From: Amphritea atlantica
GTDB lineage: Bacteria > Pseudomonadota > Gammaproteobacteria > Pseudomonadales > Balneatricaceae
Direction of reading: 5' to 3'
NCBI RefSeq assembly: GCF_900111095.1
Contig: NZ_FOGB01000005.1
Span: forward strand, 36,561-100,560
Length of the DNA stretch: 64,000 nucleotides
Below, one piece after another: positions 24,964-34,303 of the stretch. The notes under the pieces were generated by a model that ran no database searches, was not told where the DNA came from, and was given only the letters and a program-made list of their open reading frames with translations. Within the stretch, counting starts at the first letter, position 1, and every line of letters begins with the position of its first letter. The position numbers were made by a program, and so were the translations under genes.

Positions 24964-27021
24964 TTACTTAGTTTGCTGCTTATAACTGAAAGCTCTTTCG
25001 TAAGCCTTTTCGTGTGCTGCACCGACTGCATAAGCGTCTTGTGAACTATAATTAAATAAATTTGTCTTAAACATATTGTTTAACTGAGCAGATTTAGTCC
25101 CGGAAAAATGAGACCTAATCAAGCTAGCTGCTGATTTAGGATCATTCGGAGAATAAGCACCTAAATTAGACGCTTTATTTTGCACGTCCTGCATGGAATG
25201 TTGAGCAGGCACGAAGGTAGGTTTCAACATCGTATAAGACAAGAATTGAACCCCTGAATTCAAGCGGTCAAATCGTGGGATTAGCATACAGTCACTGCGA
25301 TTCACTAAGTCAATTACTTTATCATCTGGAACTTTAAAATGATTACGTCTAACCTGACCGTCCCACTCGTTCTTAAATCTATGGATCTCTTTCCAGTGTA
25401 ATAAATCAGGGTGAATAACTCCGGCAAAAATCAGTTGGTATTCTTCTGTCCCTAACTCATCTGCAACATTTAGACAAAACTCTAATTCTGTAGCCGTTCT
25501 GATATGGCCAAACACCAGAACCTTCACCTTTTCGCTTTTCAATGCTTTATCTTCAAATTGAGAATTTCCAGCTCTGAAATAAGGTTGATAGTCACCATGA
25601 GGGACGATAGAAACCGGGACAGATGACAAATTAACAATTTCAGAGTGATGACGATTATAAGCTTCTATATTAGCTTCACTCAGATGGAGAATTTGAGCGC
25701 AATTACCCGCTAGAGCTTGCATTAAGATCTTTCTTTTATCACCAATCGTAGGCATCAAATCAAAATTGTGGGCTGTATAAACTATTGGTGTTGTTACAGC
25801 GATTTCCTGAATCCGATTAACAAAGTGTTCGACTTGTTCGTCTGATGGAACATTCCAGTGAAACAAGGACTCAACCCATTCAATGTGAACAACATCCTTA
25901 CTGGTAAATCTTTGGCTCCAAAAGCAATCAACCCCAGTGACAATATTGTTGCTGCCTAATGCTTTATCCAAGCCATTTTTTAAGGTCAATACATACGCAT
26001 TCTGTGATGCTTCTGAAACTTCTTCAGTCAAATAAACTCTATGGAAGCTCCTGCTGACCGAATTTCTAATTTTATATTCTGTGCTGTATGCAAACACTAC
26101 GTTTCGTAAAATGTCCCAGCATTCATCAAATGATGCAAACAGGCTTTTATCAAGGGTTCTGATGTAGACTTCTTTTAGTTCATTAAACGACCTAAGAATA
26201 TCAACATCTGCAGACGCCTTTGACACTTTGACCGCAGCCTTTATATTCTCCCAAGCCTTAAGGGCTTCACCTTTGAATACATATTCTGCTCGAATTGGAC
26301 CGGTATAATGGCGCATGTAATCATCTAAATCAGGAAGGAATGTGTTATTCCACTGCGTGTCAATTAACTCTAAGCGGTATTTCTCTACCAATCGAATCAA
26401 ATGCCCATTCTCTCCCCATCCTACATCATGTCTTGGAGAAATTGGTTTCCCTAAGCACGCTATCCATTCTGCAAAAAACGCCAATGATAATGAACAATTC
26501 TTAGCGATGATTACTCCGGCATTCGCTCTACCAGAATGTCCAGCAACCAGCCCTATAGGATTTTCTTCAGACACTGCTTCAATAATTGGCGGACAGGTTT
26601 CCTTTATTCTAACGTCAGTGTCTACATATAAAATGTAGTCATTTTTCAACAATGCACCGTAACAAGCTAAAGCCTTGAGCCAGATATTCTCGCGACCTAA
26701 TAAATCGCTACCGGGCTCTGAAATACAATAATAATTATATCCATGTTTCTCGCAGTATACTCGTTGTGAGTCAACTGCATCCGAAAAAGCAGTATCATAT
26801 CCATACTGACCAAGACTAAACACTCCCACCTTTGGCGTTTTATCAAGGGAGTCCAGGCTTCCTATAATTTCATTACCACTTAAACTTTTTTTCGACATTT
26901 TGCTCACATAAGTCAATTTATTCACTACCAACGGCACCAATCTTTCATTCCTTGTTACAGAGAGAAAAAGCCATATCAAGGCCATGATAAAACAAATACT
27001 GAAATTAAAATACATTGACAT
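24964..27021 (-). CDS. Two-domain glycosyltransferase (GT-A plus GT-B)
   Basis: A 685-residue protein with two glycosyltransferase-like halves. The N-terminal half has a GT-A-like fold with a DxD-type motif in YILYVDTDVRI (about residue 133) and GRANAGVIIAKN further on. The C-terminal half (about 390-680) resembles a GT-B enzyme: VYTAHNFDLMP, VSIVPHGDY, then LVFGHIRTATELEF and SDCMLIPRFDRLNSGVQ. The reading from 27021 adds a hydrophobic N-terminal helix; a start at 26898 (MSKKSLSG) would make it soluble. Neither has a strong ribosome-binding site. First gene of the glycan module. Confidence 0.78.
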   Translation of the reverse strand: MSMYFNFSICFIMALIWLFLSVTRNERLVPLVVNKLTYVSKMSKKSLSGNEIIGSLDSLDKTPKVGVFSLGQYGYDTAFSDAVDSQRVYCEKHGYNYYCISEPGSDLLGRENIWLKALACYGALLKNDYILYVDTDVRIKETCPPIIEAVSEENPIGLVAGHSGRANAGVIIAKNCSLSLAFFAEWIACLGKPISPRHDVGWGENGHLIRLVEKYRLELIDTQWNNTFLPDLDDYMRHYTGPIRAEYVFKGEALKAWENIKAAVKVSKASADVDILRSFNELKEVYIRTLDKSLFASFDECWDILRNVVFAYSTEYKIRNSVSRSFHRVYLTEEVSEASQNAYVLTLKNGLDKALGSNNIVTGVDCFWSQRFTSKDVVHIEWVESLFHWNVPSDEQVEHFVNRIQEIAVTTPIVYTAHNFDLMPTIGDKRKILMQALAGNCAQILHLSEANIEAYNRHHSEIVNLSSVPVSIVPHGDYQPYFRAGNSQFEDKALKSEKVKVLVFGHIRTATELEFCLNVADELGTEEYQLIFAGVIHPDLLHWKEIHRFKNEWDGQVRRNHFKVPDDKVIDLVNRSDCMLIPRFDRLNSGVQFLSYTMLKPTFVPAQHSMQDVQNKASNLGAYSPNDPKSAASLIRSHFSGTKSAQLNNMFKTNLFNYSSQDAYAVGAAHEKAYERAFSYKQQTK

Positions 27022-27143
27022 TACCCTAAGGAACCTGCGATTAAGTTGCCAAACACGGTCTAACTTCGTTGTTTTGTCTTAAATCCCGAAAAAGAAGCAG
27101 CAACCCCCTTTGATTTCTCTGTCTGCATACAGACGGATTGATC

Positions 27144-28106
27144 CTATGCTATTAACATCTGAGCTACTCGTGCAATGTTGGCAAGTGTGAATAACATAGC
27201 CAATTTACTATCGTTTTTCATCAAGCCACGATAACGCGCTTTTACAAAACCAAACTGGCATTTAATGATTCGAAATGGATGTTCAACTTTTGCTCGAACG
27301 CTAGCCTTAAGATACTCAGTCCGGATTTTCAGCTTATTGATTCCAGGGTGCTTCTTGAGCTCACGAATCTTTCCTGGCCGTTCTGCAATGTACCAATCAG
27401 CTTCAACCTCCTGTAGCTCTGAACGCTTTTCTGCTCCTCGGCATCCCGCATCAGCAAAAATAAAACCTTCGTCTCCGAGCAAGAGATTACCTGCTTGATT
27501 AAGATCATGTTCATTGGCTGCTGTCGTGGTTAAACTATGAGTGATGCCCGTACGGGCATCAACACCGATATGGGCTTTCAGTCCAAAATGCCATTCATTG
27601 CCTTTTTTGGTTTGATGCATCTCTGGATCACGCTCACCTGTTTTATTCTTTGTTGAAGTCGGAACTTCCATAATCGTTGCATCAACCAGCGTTCCTTCTT
27701 TTAGCAGAACGCCTGCTTCAGTCAGCCACTGATCCACTTCTTTGAATAGCTTTCGCGTTAAACCTTTTCGTTACAGTAGATGACGAAAGTTCATGATGAT
27801 TATGTGGTCAGGAATGGCTTTGTCCAGAGATAAACCAGCAAACAGGCGCATGAAAGCAATTTCATATAACGCATCTTCCATTGCTGGATCACTCAGGCTG
27901 TTCCAATTCTGCATGCAGTGAATTCATAACATCGTAGAGAGTGGGTATGGCCGACGACCCTTGCCCGCTTTGGGATAATGCGGTGTGATAATCTTCTCAA
28001 GACGCTTCCAGGGGATGAGATTATCCATGCGTCCGAGAAAGATCTCTTTACGGTTTTTTCTGCGCTTTTGATTGAACTCGCTGTCGGCGAAAGTAAGTTG
28101 ATGGAT
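27144..28106 (-). pseudogene. IS5-family transposase with two in-frame stops
   Basis: A full-length IS5-type transposase in one reading frame but with TGA at 27926-27924 (replacing Arg after [10 protein letters not shown]) and TAA at 27773-27771 (in NFRHLL-stop-RKGL). The start position of the family ([11 protein letters not shown]) has ATC instead of ATG at 28106. The DDE residues remain: D in [10 protein letters not shown] in [10 protein letters not shown] (the usual Tyr is Cys) and E in [14 protein letters not shown]. No frameshift is needed. So the copy is dead but recently so. The terminal inverted repeats were not identified. Confidence 0.9.
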
Positions 28107-28208
28107 GCAGTAACAAAATTCAATACCATCGGCGCCAGCATGACCAATAACCAAGTGCTGATGCTCGGTGTTTATTGTGACATCAGATAACGGAAGCACC
28201 AGCTGCAT

Positions 28209-28643
28209 GAAAGACTAATCGTCATAATAGCCACCTTCATACTTTGATAAGTACTCAGCGCAATCATAGTTTTCATCTAGAAATTTCTTGGCAAACACTC
28301 AGATTCCTTATGAGCATTTAACGCAAATTATAGTACCTACTGTGAACTGCATCCCTACCTTAAACTTGCCTCAATCATAATGTCCACATTCTTTTAAATC
28401 AAAGAGTTAGTTCAATATTTACCGTGTTCAAGGGAAAGGGGGTCTCCTGAATTAGGGTAATTGACATATAAGGCCCTACAAACCTCTGTATAAAAATAGC
28501 CTATTGAGATCCAGTCATGGGTAACACAAGATACGCGGTAAACCTAGTCGCGTCATTAATAAGCTCCATCAGCATAAATGCTAAACCTATCGTATCGAGT
28601 AGACTTTGAAAAACTCGGCTTAATGAGAAATAAACAGGCACAA
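28209..28643. other. Gene-free stretch between the IS5 remnant and tRNA-Pro
   Basis: About 430 bases with no credible gene, promoter or repeat found by eye. It is AT-rich like the accessory region to its left. This is where a boundary of the accessory region would lie, but no copy of the tRNA-Pro 3' end was found inside the region. Confidence 0.5.
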
Positions 28644-28668
28644 AAAAGCCTGCAGCAAGCAGGCTTTT
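28644..28668 (-). terminator. Terminator of tRNA-Pro
   Basis: AAAAGCCTGC (28644-28653) and GCAGGCTTTT (28659-28668) form a perfect 10-bp stem with AGCAA loop; the minus strand continues into a T run (TTTTTTG). It lies 14 bases after the tRNA. Confidence 0.92.
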
Positions 28669-28681
28669 AAGTTGAATAAAT

Positions 28682-28758
28682 TGGTCGGGATAGCGGGATT
28701 TGAACCCACGACCCCTTGCACCCCATGCAAGTGCGCTACCAGGCTGCGCTACATCCCG
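28682..28758 (-). tRNA. tRNA-Pro(GGG)
   Basis: 77 bases with encoded CCA. Acceptor CGGGATG/CTATCCCG, D arm GCGCAGCCTGGTAGCGC, anticodon stem-loop CTTGC-ATGGGGT-GCAAG (anticodon GGG), T arm GTGGGTTCAAATCCCGC. Its position after ihfA and a merR-like gene is conserved in Pseudomonas. The 3' end faces the accessory region. Confidence 0.97.
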
Positions 28759-28848
28759 ACACTGTGAGACCGAGGTCTCTTTAAGAGGTGGCTATATTAC
28801 GCCAACCGAGTGCGTCTGAAAAGGGCTTTTATAAAGTTTCTTACAACT

Positions 28849-29211
28849 TTATTTCACTGATTTCAGCAGCTTACGAATATCTTCCAGTTCTGTAATCGTT
28901 TGTCGAATCAATTGCTTATAACGCGCCGTGTCGTCCACAGCCTGATCGCCATTCAACCACTGCCGGGCACCACTGATGGTGTACCCCTGCTCATGGAGAA
29001 GCCCCTGAATCTGACGAATAATCAGAACGTCCTGCCGCTGATAGTAGCGGCGACCACTGCGCTTTACCGGAGAGATCTGTTCAAACTCCTGCTCCCAATA
29101 CCTCAGCACATGCGGTTTAAGGTTACACAAACGCGCTACTTCACCGATGGTGAAGTAGCGCTTTGTGGGTATAGCAGGCAGATCATCCGAGACCAGATCA
29201 GTCTCCTTCAT
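28849..29211 (-). CDS. MerR-family regulator downstream of ihfA
   Basis: A 120-residue MerR-type protein: winged helix ([40 protein letters not shown]), wing, then a short coiled-coil helix; no effector domain. The same gene follows ihfA in many gammaproteobacteria. The start at 29211 overlaps the end of ihfA by 14 bases; an in-frame start at 29223 is also possible. Regulated targets are not known. Confidence 0.92.
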   Translation of the reverse strand: MKETDLVSDDLPAIPTKRYFTIGEVARLCNLKPHVLRYWEQEFEQISPVKRSGRRYYQRQDVLIIRQIQGLLHEQGYTISGARQWLNGDQAVDDTARYKQLIRQTITELEDIRKLLKSVK

Positions 29212-29494
29212 AGGCCTCAACACGTTCTTTCAGTTTCTGCCCCGGACGGAAAGTAACGACTCTGCGCGCAGAGATCGGCACCTCCTCTCCGGTTTTAGGG
29301 TTGCGCCCAGGACGCTCACGTTTATCACGCAGGTCGAAGTTGCCAAACCCTGAGAGCTTTACCTGCTCATTTTCAGCCAGGCTCATACGGATCTCATCAA
29401 AGAAGGCTTCCACCATCTCTTTTGCTTCCCGTTTGTTCAGCCCCAGATCTTCATACAGGCGCTCAGCCATATCTGCTTTAGTCAAAGAGCCCAT
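29198..29494 (-). CDS. ihfA: Integration host factor subunit alpha
   Basis: A 98-residue IHF alpha, which with IHF beta bends DNA sharply at specific sites. [16 protein letters not shown] begins the protein, the intercalating-arm region is [25 protein letters not shown], and length fits the family. The start at 29494 is preferred to 29503 by family N-terminus. It follows pheT by 18 bases, the usual pheST-ihfA arrangement. Confidence 0.97.
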   Translation of the reverse strand: MGSLTKADMAERLYEDLGLNKREAKEMVEAFFDEIRMSLAENEQVKLSGFGNFDLRDKRERPGRNPKTGEEVPISARRVVTFRPGQKLKERVEAYEGD

Positions 29495-29512
29495 CAGAAT
29501 CACCCCTGTCGA

Positions 29513-31903
29513 TTAAACTCTTAATGTAGCACCAAACTCATTTTTCAGTGCAGACACAACAAAATCAATAACTTCGTTGATTTCTTCATCGTTAAGAGTG
29601 CGCGAAGGATGCTGCCAGGTCAAGCCCAGAGCGATGCTTTTTTGACCAGGTTCGACACCTTTACCCTGATAAACGTCAAACAGGGTCACCGCTTTCAGGA
29701 ATTCGCCCCCCTGTTGCTGTGCAATGGCACGAATATCATCATAAGCAACAGAGTCGTTTACCAGCAGCGCCAGGTCGCGACGGCTCTCAGGGAATTTAGA
29801 CAGACTGGTGAAACGTGGTAAACCACCATCCAGCAGCACGGCCTGTACGATCTCGAACAGGAAGACCGGACCTGTGAGGTCTAGACTCTTCACCAGCTCA
29901 GGGTGCAACGCCCCCAGATAGCCAACGGTGTCACCATTACGCTTAATCGCTGCCGACTGACCCGGATGCAGTGCCACATGACGCTCTGCAGCAAAACTGA
30001 ACTGATCGGCACAGCCACCCAGCGCCAGCAGAGATTCAACATCCCCTTTCAGGTCGTAGAAATCCACCGATGCGGAATCAGCACTCCAACCTTCCGACTG
30101 ACGCGGGCCACAGATCAGGCCTGCAACGACATTTTCCTGAATCAGTTGATCGCCTTCCGGCAGAAAACGCTGGCCGGTTTCAAACAGACGGATTCGGGAC
30201 TGCTGACGGTTCTGGTTATGCTGCAGAGCCTTAACCAGCCCTGGCCAGATAGAGGTTCGCATCACCGCCATCTCGGCAGAGATCGGATTCGCCAGCGCCT
30301 TCGCTTCATGTTTATCGTCAAACTGCGCCGCCAGGCCTTTCTCAATGAAGCTGTAGGTTACCGCTTCCTGATAACCCCGACCCACCAGCTGTGAACGAAC
30401 GCTTCTGATGGTCACTTTGGACTCATCATTAGCGATCATATTCAGTTCTGCCGTAGGCACTTTAACCGGCAGGTTGTTGTAGCCATAAACCCGCGCCAGC
30501 TCTTCAATCAGATCGATTTCGATACTGATATCAAACCGGTAAGAGGGAACCGCCACTGACCACTCACCATCGCCGCTGCGTTCCAGCGTCATCCCCAGAC
30601 GGGTGAGGATCTCTTCGATCTCCAGCGCAGGCATCTCAAATGCCAGCACCTGATTCACTTTGCTCTGACGCAGAGTGACAGTTGCCGCAGTGGGCAGGTA
30701 CTCTTCAGAGACCGCTTCGACCACAGGTCCCGCTTCACCGCCGACAATATCCAGCAGCAAACGGGTTGCCCGTTCAGTCGCCTTGCGCTGCAACTGCCAG
30801 TCGACGCCCCGCTCGTAACGGTGTGAGGCATCGGTGTGCAGGCCGTAGGAACGGGCGCGTCCGGCAATACTGATCGGGTTGAAGTAAGCACATTCCAGGA
30901 AGATGTCTTTAGAGTCAGCGGTTACACCGGTCTCTTCGCCCCCGAAGATCCCCGCCATCGCCACCGCTTTTTCACTATCTGCAATCACCAGAGTATTGTC
31001 GTTCAGCTGCGCCTCGTTACCATCCAGCAGTGTCAGCTTCTCACCCGGGGTGGCCTTACGCACCACGATACCGCCGCTGAGTTTACTCAGATCAAAAGCA
31101 TGCATCGGCTGACCCAGTTCCAACAGCACGTAGTTGGTGACATCGACAACCGGATCAATGGAACGGATGCCACAACGGCGCAGCTTCTCAACCATCCACA
31201 GCGGTGTCTCAGCCGCCATATTCACGTTACGGATCACCCGCCCCTGATACCGGGGGCAGCCTTCCGGGTCGTCCAGGGTGATCGGGAAGGTATCATCAAT
31301 GGTCGGTACCACGACGTCAGCTTCAACATAACGTACTGAAGCTTTATTGAGTACACCCACTTCACGGGCCAGACCAGTAATCGACAGACAGTCACCACGG
31401 TTTGGGGTGAGGTCGACATCGATCACTGCATCATCGAGTCCAAGATAGTCACGCAGATCTGTGCCTACCGGTGCATCAGCCGCCAGCTCCATGATACCGG
31501 CATGGTCATCGGAGATGCCCAGCTCATCATCGGCGCAAAGCATACCGAATGACTCAACCTGGCGTAGTTTGGCCTTTTTAATCTTAAAATCACTGCCATC
31601 GGGCGCGCTGAGAACAGCCCCCACTTTAGCAAAGGCGGTTTTCAGACCACCCCGGGCGTTGGGCGCACCGCAGACAACCTGAAAGGTTTCGCTACCATCA
31701 GTTACCTGACATACCTGCAGTTTATCTGCATTAGGATGCGGCTCGGCAGAGAGTATTTCGCCGACCACAACGCCGCTGAACTGACCGGCAACCGGTACAA
31801 TCTCATCGACTTCAAGACCGGCCATGGTGATCTGATCCGCGATGCCCTGAGTATCTGTGGCAGGGTCTACCAGTTCACGTAACCACTTTTCACTGAATTT
31901 CAT
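29513..31903 (-). CDS. pheT: Phenylalanine-tRNA ligase beta subunit
   Basis: A 796-residue beta chain. In order: N-terminal EMAP/tRNA-binding domain (VVVGEILSAEPHPNADKLQVCQV near residue 45), B3/B4 editing domain, B5 domain (VTLRQSKVNQVLAFEMP about residue 407), catalytic-like core and the C-terminal ferredoxin-like anticodon-binding domain (FPESRRDLALLVNDSV about residue 710). Forms an alpha2-beta2 enzyme with PheS. Full length; 72 bases separate it from pheS, same strand. Confidence 0.97.
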   Translation of the reverse strand: MKFSEKWLRELVDPATDTQGIADQITMAGLEVDEIVPVAGQFSGVVVGEILSAEPHPNADKLQVCQVTDGSETFQVVCGAPNARGGLKTAFAKVGAVLSAPDGSDFKIKKAKLRQVESFGMLCADDELGISDDHAGIMELAADAPVGTDLRDYLGLDDAVIDVDLTPNRGDCLSITGLAREVGVLNKASVRYVEADVVVPTIDDTFPITLDDPEGCPRYQGRVIRNVNMAAETPLWMVEKLRRCGIRSIDPVVDVTNYVLLELGQPMHAFDLSKLSGGIVVRKATPGEKLTLLDGNEAQLNDNTLVIADSEKAVAMAGIFGGEETGVTADSKDIFLECAYFNPISIAGRARSYGLHTDASHRYERGVDWQLQRKATERATRLLLDIVGGEAGPVVEAVSEEYLPTAATVTLRQSKVNQVLAFEMPALEIEEILTRLGMTLERSGDGEWSVAVPSYRFDISIEIDLIEELARVYGYNNLPVKVPTAELNMIANDESKVTIRSVRSQLVGRGYQEAVTYSFIEKGLAAQFDDKHEAKALANPISAEMAVMRTSIWPGLVKALQHNQNRQQSRIRLFETGQRFLPEGDQLIQENVVAGLICGPRQSEGWSADSASVDFYDLKGDVESLLALGGCADQFSFAAERHVALHPGQSAAIKRNGDTVGYLGALHPELVKSLDLTGPVFLFEIVQAVLLDGGLPRFTSLSKFPESRRDLALLVNDSVAYDDIRAIAQQQGGEFLKAVTLFDVYQGKGVEPGQKSIALGLTWQHPSRTLNDEEINEVIDFVVSALKNEFGATLRV

Positions 31904-31975
31904 AATTCTGTTTTCCGAAAATTCTTAACTACTTTTAAACGACGTTATCCGTTTCTGATCAGTCAAACTGGTTGA

Positions 31976-32959
<984 letters not shown>

Positions 32960-32976
32960 TTACCGCTCCAGATAAA

Positions 32977-33008
32977 AATAGGGGAAGAGTTTGCACCCTT
33001 CCCCTATT
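32977..33008 (-). terminator. Terminator/attenuator immediately upstream of pheS
   Basis: On the minus strand AATAGGGGAAG (33008-32998), a 10-base loop and CTTCCCCTATT (32987-32977) form a perfect 11-bp stem followed by TTTATC. It lies 38 bases after rplT and 17 bases before pheS. No Phe-rich leader peptide fits in the gap, unlike the E. coli pheM attenuator. Confidence 0.85.
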
Positions 33009-33046
33009 AAACGATCAGTTATTACCCTGTTATAGGTAAAGGTGTC

Positions 33047-33400
33047 TTACAGTGCAGCTTTAGCTTTTTCAACGATAGCAGCAAAAACATTTGCTTCGTG
33101 AACAGCCAGATCAGCCAGCACCTTACGATCGATCTCGATAGATGCTTTCTTCAGGCCAGCAATAAAGCGGCTGTAGGACAGACCATTGATGCGGGCAGCA
33201 GCGTTGATACGAGCAATCCACAGCGCGCGGAACTGACGCTTACGCTGACGACGGTCGCGGTATGCATACTGACCTGCTTTAATTACAGCCTGTTTAGCTA
33301 CGCGGAATACACGGCTGCGAGCGCCGTAGTAACCTTTAGCTTTTTTCAGGATCTTCTTGTGACGACGGTGTGCGATAACACCACGTTTTACACGTGCCAT
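33047..33400 (-). CDS. rplT: 50S ribosomal protein L20
   Basis: A 117-residue L20 with the usual basic N-terminus [32 protein letters not shown] and globular end [21 protein letters not shown]20 is known in E. coli to repress its own operon by binding rpmI mRNA. AGGAAG precedes the ATG. 40 bases after rpmI. Confidence 0.98.
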   Translation of the reverse strand: MARVKRGVIAHRRHKKILKKAKGYYGARSRVFRVAKQAVIKAGQYAYRDRRQRKRQFRALWIARINAAARINGLSYSRFIAGLKKASIEIDRKVLADLAVHEANVFAAIVEKAKAAL

Positions 33401-33440
33401 ATTTCTTTCTTCCTAACTTAGAATTTGTGGTTACTACGAC

Positions 33441-33635
33441 TTAGATGTAAGGCAGCATGCGGCGGATCAGTTTCTGATCAGCAGCTGCAACTTGCAGCAT
33501 TGGACGCAACTGACGCTTACGCTTAGTCGTTTTCTTAGTCAGGATGTGGCTTGTGTAAGACTGTTTGTGCTTAAAGCCTTTCGCAGTCTTTTTAAAACGT
33601 TTCGCAGCACCGCTGCAAGATTTCATTTTAGGCAT
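33441..33635 (-). CDS. rpmI: 50S ribosomal protein L35
   Basis: A 64-residue L35: [20 protein letters not shown] at the start, [16 protein letters not shown] in the middle. The start at 33635 fits the family; the reading extends to 33653 with a few extra residues. GGGGA lies upstream. Confidence 0.97.
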   Translation of the reverse strand: MPKMKSCSGAAKRFKKTAKGFKHKQSYTSHILTKKTTKRKRQLRPMLQVAAADQKLIRRMLPYI

Positions 33636-33684
33636 TACTAAATCCCCACGCATTCGTTAATTATCTTTCGTCCTGATAAACAAC

Positions 33685-33724
33685 AAAACCCGTATCTGGC
33701 TCACAGTGAGTCAGCACGGGTTTT
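33685..33724 (-). terminator. Hairpin between infC and rpmI
   Basis: AAAACCCGT (33685-33693) pairs with ACGGGTTTT (33716-33724), and inside it CTGGCTCAC pairs with GTGAGTCAG with one wobble. The minus strand continues TTTTGTTGTTT, so it looks like an intrinsic terminator, presumably partial because rpmI and rplT lie downstream. Confidence 0.8.
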
Positions 33725-33738
33725 ACGCTTATGTCAGA

Positions 33739-34281
33739 CTACTTTTTCTTTTTCGGAGCAATGACCATAGTCAGTTGGCGGCCTTCCATTTTTGGACGCT
33801 GCTCAACGGTACCCAGCTCAATCAGGTCTTCTTCGACCCGACGTAATAACTGCATACCTAACTCCTGGTGTGCCATTTCACGGCCGCGGTAACGCAGGGT
33901 TACCTTGGCCTTATCGCCACCTTCAAGGAAACGTATCAGGTTGCGTAGTTTTACCTGATAATCCCCATCTTCCGTATTAGGACGGAACTTTATTTCCTTA
34001 ACCTGCATCTGCGTTTGCTTCTTCTTAGCAGCATTCGCTTCTTTCTTCTTCTCGTACAGATATTTACCGTAATCCATCACCTTACAGACGATAGGATCTG
34101 AATCAGAAATCTGTACCAGGTCAAGGCCAACCTCTTGAGCCGCCTCTAGGGCGTCTTTGATAGGAACTACGCCTATCTGTGTACCATCTGGACCAATCAA
34201 CCGACACTCGCGGGCGCTGATATTCTCATTTATAGGCGGCTTATTCCGCTCATTACGCCCTCTTCTGTTATCTCGCTTGAT
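33739..34281 (-). CDS. infC: Translation initiation factor IF-3, AUC start
   Basis: A 180-residue IF-3, the E. coli length. The N-domain reads [20 protein letters not shown], then [12 protein letters not shown]; the C-domain ends [10 protein letters not shown]. There is no ATG, GTG or TTG in frame at the family start. The start is taken as ATC at 34281, with GGAG 8 bases upstream and 22 bases after thrS. A TTG at 34200 would remove 27 conserved residues. Rare AUU/AUC starts let IF-3 repress its own translation in E. coli (known); the same is likely here. Confidence 0.95.
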   Translation of the reverse strand: MKRDNRRGRNERNKPPINENISARECRLIGPDGTQIGVVPIKDALEAAQEVGLDLVQISDSDPIVCKVMDYGKYLYEKKKEANAAKKKQTQMQVKEIKFRPNTEDGDYQVKLRNLIRFLEGGDKAKVTLRYRGREMAHQELGMQLLRRVEEDLIELGTVEQRPKMEGRQLTMVIAPKKKK

Positions 34282-34303
34282 AGCTGTATCTCCAATCTAT
34301 TAA

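Noticed and set aside
27738-27926. Frameshift in the IS5 transposase
   Set aside because: The interrupted part stays in the same frame; only two stop codons are needed to explain the gap.
33009-33046. Phe leader peptide before pheS
   Set aside because: Only 38 bases lie between rplT and the hairpin and no short frame with clustered Phe codons exists there.
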